From assembly GCA_032622095.1 (NCBI GenBank), contig CP136062.1:9513710-9577709 (forward strand): a stretch of 64,000 bases of DNA, given 5' to 3'. Source of the stretch: Siphonodentalium dalli (taxonomy: Eukaryota > Mollusca > Scaphopoda > Gadilida > Siphonodentaliidae). The notes beneath the pieces were generated by a model. That model had not been told where the DNA came from and ran no database searches. It saw nothing but the letters and a program-made list of their open reading frames with translations. The translations under genes were made by a program, and so were the position numbers. Positions 55,442-64,000 of the stretch are shown piece by piece. How positions within the stretch are numbered: position 1 is the first letter of the stretch; each line of letters begins with the position of its first letter.

Positions 55442-56008
55442 CTAGACCAAGTCTTCTCAGTCCACAACAGCTTGGGACATCTGTTGGGTTGATGCTGTTT
55501 TGGAAGAGTCCCCTCCCATTACTCTTCTACAACAAACTTTACATCCATAATTGTGTGTGGGAGTTGTCTTGCTTATATGTCTTCAGATGAGGTCAAATGG
55601 ATGCTTTGTGTATACGAACATAGATGGCAGCCTTTCCCAAGCATGATGATACAAAAGTATCAAACATGCATAATTATATCTGAGGTCCATTAAATGTCAG
55701 AGCAACAAAATTGATAAGTAAACAAAGCTTTGTTTTCCAGAGAATTTTGATTTGTCTCGCTATCAGAAAATGTATTTAAACAATACATGAAACGATCATA
55801 TCATCACTTTACCTTTTCTATCAAGATTATTCTGTCAGATTATTTATCACATTCAGGGGTTCATGTGAATGTCTGGGCTTCACATGTACATATAGTACAT
55901 ATTTTGAATGAAAGTCCATTATAGAAGAGTAACAGGAGGGGACTTAGTCCTAAAACAGCATCATCCCAACCGATATCCGATGTTGTGGACCGAGAAGACT
56001 TGGTCTAG
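55442..56008. mobile_element. 567-bp element with about 105-bp terminal inverted repeats
   Basis: Left arm CTAGACCAAGTCTTCTCAGT, CCACAACA, GGGTTGATGCTGTTTTGG and GTCCCCTCCCATTACTCTTC; the right arm is its reverse complement with about 15% change. Flanks AGTTTCA (55435-55441) and AGTATCA (56009-56015) look like a 7-bp target duplication with one change. The interior has no coding frame. Confidence 0.88.
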
Positions 56009-56015
56009 AGTATCA

Positions 56016-56310
56016 GCTGTGAATTATCAATCGATTTCAATGTTCTGGTCACGTGATGCCACAGGCGATGCATTTGAACTATGAGGGGAAAAATGACATT
56101 GGAGATTTTGTTTTTGTGATGCGTACTATAAAAGACGAAAGGAGCCCTCAATTTAATGTCCTCACAGTAGTGAACATCCCTACCAAATTTCATTGAGATC
56201 CAAGCTACTGTTCAAGTTATGATATGAAAAGACTTCAGTCGTACGTACGCACGTCTGGCGGACGGCTAGACAAGTGCAAAACAGTATACCCCACTTTTTT
56301 TAAATTAAAT
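56016..56310 (+). repeat. Possible dispersed repeat
   Basis: CACCAAATTTCATTGAGATC, AAGTTATGATATGAAAAGAC and a GCGGACGGCTAGAC tail have the same style as the neighbouring families (CCAAATTT..AT.AGAT, then ACGG). No second copy in the window. Confidence 0.45.
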
Positions 56311-56764
56311 ATGTTTACACATATGAAAATAATGCATGAACAGTATGTATTTCTTACTGCGAATTGCCCATTGTCAATGTTTGTAACATTTGTCTTGCTT
56401 GTAAGCAAAATATAAATTTTATTTTGAGAAGTTTGAATTGGTTTTAGGAAAACGTCCGATATCCTAAAGTTCTTCATAGTTTCATAATTTTGGGAATTTG
56501 TGCCCCATTGCTTATATATTACAGCATCAAAGAGACAGAGTTTCCAAAGATTGTGAAGTTACAAGTCGAGGCATGATAAAACTTATATATACTATGGCAA
56601 GTGACAATATCATATCAATATTAACACCTAATAACACTACCATACATTGTGACTATTTGCAATAGGTCCCCATTTGCAGAGGTGCCCTAAAATGGCGAAC
56701 AAGAGAGATTTCAAGGGGAACAGTCAATTGAGACTGATTTTAAATAAATAACGACATGATAATA

Positions 56765-57650
56765 GTGGCTTGTTCTATCAATAATATCCTCCGATGTCAC
56801 TGGTGCAGACCAATATGATGATAAACATTCGCTATGGGCATACAGTGGCATATATGCCTACCTTACTCGTATTTAAATTTCGTGCAGTACTAATTTTTGC
56901 ACACCCATCGATGTGCAAATTTAAAACTGAGCAGAAACTAGAAGGAATCCTGAGTTTACATCAAACCACATGGCAGACAAAATGGCTATGTTGATGTATT
57001 ACACACATTACTCAATGTTAGACTGAATGGACAAATATAGGTCTGCATGTATGCCAATAGTTTCATACAAGCAACCAACATCAACACAATTACCCATATG
57101 TGAAGTGACAAAACATGGTAACATTGATGATGTTCAAATACATGTGATGGTTAAGAAGTACACATGATCCAGACTGATGGTTCGCGAAAGCACGACCTAC
57201 AACCATGGAGTGACACCTTCCCTGACCAAATAGCCTGAATTAGTTATGTCAACACAACCTGCAGACAAGTAGCATATACACGGTTGTGGTTTTACTTCTT
57301 TCTAGTTCATTTCAATGATGTCTATAACTATTTCAGTGTCCGAATAATTATTTCGAGCATATAAACACACATCTTCACAACAAATTGATGACGCAGTTAT
57401 GTTTTACACTATGTAAATCTGTCTTGATGGTGTTTAAGATATACATGTATCTTCGGGAATGATTAATCCACTTAAACTGTCATCAGATCCAAGATATTTA
57501 CAAAAAATATTTGTGTCCATTTTAAATTCGCCCATTTAAAACTGAGCAAAAAAATAGTGCTGCACAAATTTAAATACAAGTAAGGTATACACAGCAAATG
57601 TTTATCAACCTTGGCACATATTTTTGATAGAACAAGCCACTTTTATCGAT
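56765..57650. repeat. Inverted repeat, arms about 140-180 bp
   Basis: Left arm AGTGGCTTGTTCTATCAATA, TGATAAACATTCGCT, TACCTTACTCGTATTTAAAT and TTTAAAACTGAGCAG; the right arm has the complement (AAAACTGAGCAAAAAAATAG, TTTAAATACAAGTAAGGTAT, CAAATGTTTATCA and TGATAGAACAAGCCACTT). The outer ends are GTGGCTTGTTCTATCA. The total span is about 880 bp. Confidence 0.8.
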
Positions 57651-57859
57651 TATTGTATCATTTCGTTTAAAACATGTCTCAATTGAGATATACATACACC
57701 CATTCCTCCCTTCAAATTTTTGTTTTTCGCCCATTTATGGGACCTACGCAAATGGGGATATACTAATTTGGATAACCAAATCAGCTTTTTGTGAAATTCC
57801 ATTGTTGTTGTACTGGATGATATGGGGACCATTGAATCGTATTATGTATCTTTAATAAT

Positions 57860-58855
57860 GAAAGTGTCAATGACACTGTAGCTCAACCTGGAGAGGTGAT
57901 AATTCATACATTACAGCCAATGGAGATATAAGGAATGCGGAAAGTTGTTATTTTTAAGTAGCGTTCACCAGAGGTCAACCCGAAGCACCTTATGAAGTTT
58001 GGGATCAATGAGAAAAAAAATAATGTTGTCAGTCAAGGGCATGACAAGGTATTTAGTGATGCAAAGAGTAAAATCCAAGATGGCTGCCGGCAGTTCTTTG
58101 AATATTGTTTAAATTCAAGAACTGCCATCCAGAAGTGATCGTGAAATGCCTGTAAATTTTTTGAACATTTCTCCAATAAACGTCAGCTGCAGGGTGTGCC
58201 GATGTATTAATTTGTGAAATCCAAGATGGCCGTATGTTTGTTTTTAACAAAATTTTGAAAAAATTTTATGGCTCCCATCTAGTGACAATGAGGGATGTGG
58301 CCTGTAGGGAATGGCAAAGGATTTAGTTATGCAAAGAATAAAATCCAAAATGGCCACTGGTGGCCATGTTTTTCAACTAAATTTAATGACTCTTTATCTA
58401 GTGGTTCATATGAATATTGGTGACGAATGGATTATGGATGTGATCTCTCGCCTACTGTAGGGCGCCAAAGAATTTAGTCATGCAAAGAGTAAAATCTAAG
58501 ATGGCTGCCAGCAGCTATGTTTTTCATAAAAATTCATTCAATTTTGATAGCCACCACCCAGAGGTGACCCTAAACATGGCTGTAAATTTTCAAAACATTT
58601 TTCCAATAAATACCGACTAAAAGGTGTGCCGATGAATTCAAATTTGAAATCCAAGATGGCTGTTTTAAACGAATTTCGGGAAACATTCATGGCTCCCATG
58701 TAGAGGTCACTCCAAAAATCCTTATGAAGTTGGTGATGATCGGATGAGAGCTGTGACCTGTAGGGAAATTGTTGACAGATGGACGGATACACGCTCAGAC
58801 AAACGCCATCCCATGGCAATAACTTACATTTTACTTTGGCAAGTTGAGCTAAAAA
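57860..58855 (+). repeat. Dispersed repeat with TAGCTCAACYT ends, copy 2
   Basis: Starts AGTGTCAATGACACTGTAGC and TCAACCTGGAG; ends GGCAAGTTGAGCTAAAA. Contains five lines like GAGTAAAATCCAAGATGGCT and ATGGCTCCCATCTAG. Longer than copy 1 at 54150-54772 because the internal unit is repeated more often. Confidence 0.8.
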
Positions 58856-59985
58856 TTGCACCTAAACAAAATAGAGCAAAATATTTCCTAACAGACATAT
58901 GCACAAGACCGACAGAACTAATTTCTATATCTCGCACCAAACTTTGCAAATCCTTTGCATTGAAGTGGGGTATAGGAGAAGGATGAATCATAACTTTGTC
59001 TTTTACACAGCCTTAGGTGGTGTCTTCTCTTGAGAAAGTTTTGTTCTCATTTTTTTCTTTAACTGTGTCTTTGCAACCATTTATCTGTCTTGACCAATGT
59101 CACAGTCTTATATAGAAACTGAGAAAAATCTTCATTGGAGCTGGTGAAGCTGGTGTTGGCTGATTTTCATTTTGTTATTTTAGAAGTTATGCCACACATC
59201 CCCTCCTGCCTCTGAAATGGGCCTCAATCCTTACCACGTGAAATGTCAGAACCTGAAATATAAATTTGCATCATTTTATCACAACTAACAATTAATAGTT
59301 TACCCCCCCCCCATCAACTTCAGCTAGTCCAGAGGATAAACTCAGTTCAGAGAAGAAAAAGTGTCAATATTGCATTCAACCACCTGAGTGTAATCGCTAT
59401 GTTTGTCATATCAAAAGTTGCTGCCACACAAAAGACACTTGCACTGTCGATCAGGCATGGATTCGAAGACACCATTGCTATTCTACTTCTAATTATTATT
59501 TATGTTTTCTTTTATTTTAAATATTTTTATTATCATGACATCAGCGTGTTTTGTCAAAATATTAAATCAAAGTTGCGTTGAATTTGGCATGATTCAGTGC
59601 AATTTGTTGTTTTAGGCCAAAAGTTGAATATTTTCCTACTTTCACTGACTTTTGGTTATCAGTTTGAAAATTTCCAAACGTAGAGATTATATCAGTTGGT
59701 AAATTTACAACAGCGGTAAAGCTTGAGATAGTTGGAAATTTCCAACCCAAGTGCGATGGGGTGCAAAGGAATTTCATAGACTTGGATATTTGGTATGGTT
59801 CATGGTGTGCAGTTGCACATTCAATGTGGACATCTCTGTCAAATCCCATTTTCTAATTTAATTGTCTTTATATTATAGCCCTACTATGCAAATTATGTTC
59901 ATTCAATATGATTTATTTGCATAAGCACCAACAAAGGCAGTATGCTAATAAAACAATACATCAATATATCTCATATATATTTTGA
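58856..59985. other. No gene recognised
   Basis: AT-rich. Around 59650-59750 the phrase GTTGGAAATTTCCAAC and relatives recall parts of the segmental duplication (about 21990), suggesting an old shared repeat. Confidence 0.4.
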
Positions 59986-60345
59986 TGACCGTGCGACGCC
60001 TGTGCAGCACATGCGCAGACGAGATCTCGGAAACGGGTGGAGCTATCGACTTGAAATTTGCTATGTGAATGTATCTTGCCCCGGATACGAATTTTATCGG
60101 GTCGCCGAGCCCGTGCAACGCCAGCTTCGCGCATGCGCAGATGAGATCTCGGAAACGGGTGGAGCTATCGACTTGAAATTTGCTATGTGAATGTATCTTG
60201 CCCCGGATACGAATTTTATCGGGTCGCCGAGCCCGTGCGACGCCAGCTTCGCGCATGCGCAGACCAGATCTCGGAAACGGGTAGAGCTATCGACTTGAAA
60301 TTTGGTTTTTTAATAGCCCGGACGTCGGGCTCATCGGCTAGTAAT
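59986..60345 (+). repeat. Tandem repeat, 122-bp units, three copies
   Basis: AGATCTCGGAAACGGGT begins at 60022, 60144 and 60266; units share GGAGCTATCGACTTGAAATT, TTGCCCCGGATACGAATTTT and TTCGCGCATGCGCAGA. The tail TTAATAGCCCGGACGTCGGG matches the end of the element at 16680-16720. Flanked on the right by (TA)n. Confidence 0.92.
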
Positions 60346-60479
60346 ATATATATATATAAAAAGAGTAGGATCTCTCTGGCTGTTAATGTCTTTTCTCCCA
60401 GACCCCTATGATCGATTCAACCAGATTTGTTGTGGTAACCCGGGGGTACCCCATCGGATGTTTTAATGCCGTTATTTTA

Positions 60480-60610
60480 TCGAAATTTTGATTTAAAAAA
60501 AAAAAAAAAACTTAATTTAAAAAAAAAATGTGTTTTGACTTCAACATAAAAAATAATTATAAATTCAATATTTTTTTCAACTTTTAAATAAATTTTTTTT
60601 TAAATTAAAA
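60480..60610. repeat. A- and T-rich low-complexity tract
   Basis: Runs of 15 or more A and of T over about 130 bp. Confidence 0.85.
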
Positions 60611-60740
60611 TGATTAAACGAACAAATTGTGCTAAAAGTCCACAAAGAGGCTGCGGTTGAATAAAGGCTCCCAGAGAAAGAGTGTGTCTAAGATCAAAAT
60701 TTATCACACAGTAGCCCCTAAATCCGATCTCATATTTTTT

Positions 60741-61165
60741 AGTAAGACACACATGTATAATTCCCATGCGCAGTGATGTAAGAGCTCCGTTCAATGTCGA
60801 TATCAATGCCAGAACTTTATTATTATGTTAATTAGAATATAATTATGATAGTCAATTTGTGTTGTGTTATTTAGTGTTGACTGTGAGATAAACATTGGTG
60901 ATAATGGTGGTTGAACAATTTTGTCAGCAAGAAAAGACGCATTCAAAATGGAACTATATTTTTTCTTGAACAAATTTAACCCCAGGCATTTCGAGATCGT
61001 TTTCCTTGCTAAAATGCGATTATGTGATAGAATGGATCTCGAATTCATCCAATTTATTTACAAAATTTATGAACCTTGTCCACAAATTTTTTATTTGAGT
61101 CGAGTTTTAGCTCGGTTAATAAATTTAATATAAAATTGCGACTCATTAGAGATCCTCTATGTATG
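60741..61165. repeat. Dispersed repeat pair member (with 8880-9185)
   Basis: AGTAAGACACACATGTATAA, GAACCTTGTCCACAAATTTT, TTATTTGAGTCGAGTTTTAG and ATTAGAGATCCTCT in the same order as in 8880-9185, with longer spacing. Confidence 0.55.
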
Positions 61166-62255
61166 CACTTAGTGCACAAATGGGCTGCAGGCCGATCCGA
61201 CACTAAATATGGAGCCAGTTTCAGCCACATAATAAAATAACATGAATTTTTATTGCGTAATGGCATGCATAAATATTTATTCAGAACACTTATCAAATAA
61301 GTGCCTGACAACATTGCCCAATTTACAATTCAATATGAAAACTGAGAAGACTGGCACTATGAAGACTACAACAGTCAGTACTTGTCAAATTTACTTCAAA
61401 ATAAATAGTTAGAATCATACACTCAGCTTAGAAATTAAAGTGTTCACAGTGACATACATACATATTCTTGATTCAATTAATTTGAAGGCAGAGTATTAAA
61501 TCTGCAAGGAATAACCAACCCAATTTGAGCAAACCTGATATGAGATTCATGTGTTGACATTTAATATGTGCACCACATGTGTACATGTGTTGGAAGACAT
61601 ATAAAATGTATAACACTGACATTCATCAGAAGATTTATTTGAATTAAGTGAATGTTATCAGGAACTAAATTCTACAGGTAGTTCATACTCAAATTTAAAT
61701 GTTAAAATAGTAGGATAAAACATAAAAAGGGTACAAAAGGTTTTAGATACCAGTCAGGTAAGCTTAATGAAACTGTCCAATTTTGTCCTTATCAGAAGCA
61801 GAACCCACCCCATGATATCGTGTTATAAAATAATAAATAGTGGGTAAAATATTACAACTGGGAGCCCCTTCTCTTGATTTATATTGGTCTATAATTATAT
61901 ATTCATTTTGGTATTTATAATTGGTTTTGGGAAAAAATTTAAATGTCATTGAAAAAATATGCCACCCCCCCTCCTCTTGGCATATCCCTGCGAGAATAGG
62001 ACATGTGGGGTGATTTATTTGGATGCCTGACTACTAACTCTGACATGCATTTCAACACCCACCTCCATGTTCTATTTGAGTAAGTACATGTGTGCCCCAC
62101 TATTATGAGTACACATGGACATATAAATAAAGACTTTGAAAATAAAAAATATTCTAGTATGTCAGTGAGTATGTGGGTTAATACTACATATGTAACTTCC
62201 GTCAAACAAGTATTTCATTTAGAGTAAAAAGTGGGTTCAACTTTACTCCTGCCAC
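61166..62255. other. Mostly unannotated; repeat fragment at 61335-61420
   Basis: AAAACTGAGAAGACTGGCAC, ACTACAACAGTCAGTACTTG and AAAATAAATAGTTAGAATCA match the family at 38100-38170 and 48420-48500. The rest is AT-rich without features. Confidence 0.45.
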
Positions 62256-62590
62256 CAATAGACCAGGCATTGTTTCTGCTGGATCTGCCAAAGTCACCCA
62301 AGGACCAAATATATACTAAATATGTCAGATGGTTCTTGAGAAGAAATCGTTTTTAGAATTACTATGGAGGGAAAGAGTTTTGGCCCTGGCTTCGCAGCTA
62401 TTTGACCCAGTGAGCTCATTTGAACAAATCTGAAAGTGAATCACCTAGGGAACATCCACACCAAATATGAACCCATTCGGTCCTATGGATCTGGAGAAGA
62501 TGTTCAAAGAATTGTTGAAGGACAGATGGACAGATGGACGGACAGATGACTATAGCTCCACCAGAGACTTCACATTAGGTGAGCTCAAAT
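62256..62590 (+). repeat. Dispersed repeat ending GGTGAGCTCAAA
   Basis: Same family as 41215-41765: GAGTTTTGGCCCTGGCTTC, TTTGACCCAGTGAGCTCATT, ACCAAATATGAACCCATTCG, a GGACAGATGGACGGACAGAT tract and CTCCACCAGAGACTTCACAT. Confidence 0.85.
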
Positions 62591-62789
62591 CCACATCACT
62601 TTATCATATACTATCCTTAACTCTTTCGCTGCCACCAGCCACCACAGACGTAGCCCCCATTGCCACGCATCCTGTACATATATCCATGTATTTCAGGTAT
62701 ATATGGGTAATACATTATATCTCAAGCAGTTTCTAATATAATTAGTTGAAACTTCACATGTATATAGACATAGGTATACCCTGTCGAAT

Positions 62790-63245
62790 GCCTCCGTGGA
62801 CACGCCCACAAAGGTCACGTGACATTGGCGTGCCATATTGGATTAGTGGCTATTTGCCAGTATATGTACAGTTTGTGTGGCTTTGAATGGTGTGTTGTTT
62901 GTTTTCTAATTTTCAACCCAATTATACGATGTCCAACAGTAGGGTACACAGGAGTAACCTATATGAACCCACTTTGGACATAAAATAGGTCACGTGACCT
63001 TGGCGTCCATCTTGGATTTATGCAAGTTGCCACCTATTTGTAGCAAAATGGGATACAATGGCGCACTTTGTTGAGTTCGTGCTTTTGTTGCTTGAATATT
63101 CCCTGATAGGTACAATTCCGAATATAGATATATATATATAACCATACCCATATGTATATATATACCTGCACGGGGACATATGACCCTGCTCCGCCCTTAT
63201 AAGTCACGTGATCTTGACGGCCATCTTGAATTTCAGGAAAATTGG
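62790..63245 (+). repeat. Degenerate tandem repeat, about 195-bp units
   Basis: GGTCACGTGACATTGGCGTG, AGGTCACGTGACCTTGGCGT and AAGTCACGTGATCTTGACGG begin three units at about 62812, 62989 and 63200, each followed by a CCAT.TTGGATT line and a TATATATATA.CC.TAC stretch. Confidence 0.75.
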
Positions 63246-63400
63246 GTTTTACGATGATTTATGTGAATTATATGGGTCATGCGGGCGTACGCATGGTCAA
63301 CTCACCAGCATAATTAATTTAGTTGCCTGTTATCATCACTGGAAAATGATACAATAGACAAGGGTTGTTCAAAACCAGTAAAGGTGTATTATAAATAATA
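63246..63400. other. Short spacer
   Basis: No feature seen. Confidence 0.3.
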
Positions 63401-63735
63401 GGTATATATAAGTATCTTATGCGCCACAGGCGCCCCTCGATCATTAGAGTATATAGGTTAGTTACCCACCCGCCACCCTATCCCGCCACCCATATTATCT
63501 AATGCGCCGCAGGCGCCCCTATAGAGGCTACTGCCCACATAAACAATAGGTATAAGTATCTTATGCGCCCTATAGGCGCCCCTCGATCATTAGAGTATAG
63601 AGGTTAGTTACCCACCAACCACCCCATCCCGCCACCCATACTAGTAGTATCTTATGCGCCGCAGGCGCCCCTATAGAGGCTACTGCCCACCTAAATAAGA
63701 GGTATAAGTATCATTAGATACTCGATCATTAGAGT
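63401..63735. repeat. Tandem repeat, about 150-bp units, 2.2 copies
   Basis: TAAGTATCTTATGCGCC, AGGCGCCCCTCGATCATTAG, GGTTAGTTACCCACC, CATCCCGCCACCCATA, CGCAGGCGCCCCTATAGAGG and CTACTGCCCAC repeat in order at 63401, 63549 and partly 63700. The phrase TGCGCC.CAGGCGCC is itself palindromic. Confidence 0.9.
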
Positions 63736-63736
63736 A

Positions 63737-63796
63737 TAGAGGTAATAACAATAACTTCTTCAGTCCTGAGTCTTTTGCGAGCAGCCATTTTCGACT
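63737..63796 (-). CDS. Possible start of a minus-strand reading frame (19 codons)
   Basis: AAAATGGCTGCTCGC at about 63790 opens MAARKRLRTEEVIVITSIL and then a stop, in the tandem repeat. The start context is good and the peptide opening (basic, then EE) looks like the N-terminus of several nuclear or transposase proteins, but it is far too short to assign and the repeat interrupts it. It may be a truncated first exon. Confidence 0.2.
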
Positions 63797-63799
63797 GGT

Positions 63800-64000
63800 A
63801 ACCACGTGCTAACAACAATGACGCAATATTCCGGCTCTGACTGTACTCCCATAACGTCAGAAATAGCATGACCTTGAGGACATTGTCACTTTAAATTGTT
63901 CGCGCGCAACAGTACTACATATAAATACATTGTACACTCTCAAACATGCCCGAAAGAATAGAGTTATATCCTATACATTAGACTACATACCAAATTCGCA
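63800..64000. other. CpG-bearing flank, no feature
   Basis: Somewhat richer in CpG (for example TTCGCGCGCAACAG) than the rest, with a TATAAATA box near 63919. It runs to the window edge. Confidence 0.3.

Noticed and set aside
63900-63990. TATAAATA followed by ATGCCCGAAAG as a plus-strand gene start
   Set aside because: The frame stops after 11 codons and the window ends; there is nothing to support it.
1-64000. tRNA, rRNA, snRNA genes and CRISPR arrays
   Set aside because: I looked for tRNA B-box text (GGTTCGAATCC-type), conserved rRNA phrases and regular spacer arrays; none were convincing. The palindrome arrays have no unique equal-length spacers and no cas genes.

Overview
This 64-kb window looks like gene-poor, repeat-dense nuclear DNA from a marine invertebrate. 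It is AT-rich, has no operon-like packing and no long open reading frames, and most of its structure is inverted repeats, small hairpin elements, degenerate satellites and dispersed repeats. I favour a mollusc. The reason is the style of the dispersed repeats: 'indicating' stretches such as ATCAAACCCATATTCGAACT, tails of GACGGACGG followed by GGTGAGCTAAA, and 'AAGATGGCCACCAGCGGCCA' blocks. That is inference from general familiarity, not a search result.

Protein-coding content is small. The best host gene candidate is a minus-strand first exon (about 52988-53350) with a strong start context and an unidentified, well-composed protein sequence. A 49-codon frame at 35443-35592 and a very short frame near 63737-63796 are weak candidates. 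Everything else with real coding character belongs to mobile elements: the 3' part of a non-LTR retrotransposon (17592-18799, minus strand, frameshifted) and a GC-rich 1.03-kb insertion at 2760-3786 carrying two overlapping, frame-shifted reading frames.

Layout. 1-2600: tandemly arrayed hairpin elements and degenerate repeats. 2650-4650: a large inverted repeat whose left arm was split by the 1.03-kb insertion, flanked by a 13-bp target duplication. 5.1 kb and 33.9 kb: two copies of a terminal-inverted-repeat element with 9-bp duplications. 9.3-12.5 kb: an old, degenerate ~0.7-kb tandem array. 13.5-14.6 kb and 24.3-24.96 kb: two copies of one dispersed repeat in opposite orientation. 15.4-19.4 kb: a satellite-like block interrupted by (TA)n, two tandem repeat elements and the retrotransposon. 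19.6-23.4 kb: a tandem duplication of about 1.4-1.9 kb. 27.9-29 kb: a tandem repeat. 29.0-30.0 kb: a dispersed repeat split by a 484-bp fold-back element, whose empty site is preserved in the second copy at 32.8-33.3 kb. 36.9-42.8 kb: arrays of short perfect palindromes, a 440-bp tandem array with hairpins, and dispersed repeats. 43.3 kb: a minisatellite. 46-49 kb: degenerate repeats and a 176-bp hairpin. 50-53.4 kb: a further inverted repeat and the host exon. 53.6-63.7 kb: mostly dispersed repeat families, two more inverted-repeat elements and a ~150-bp tandem array.

The most interesting material is the set of palindrome-built elements (29379-29862, 33516-33633, 42763-42824, 36928-36993, 41862-42175) and several insertions whose ends can be fixed from the sequence alone because an empty or sister copy lies in the same window.
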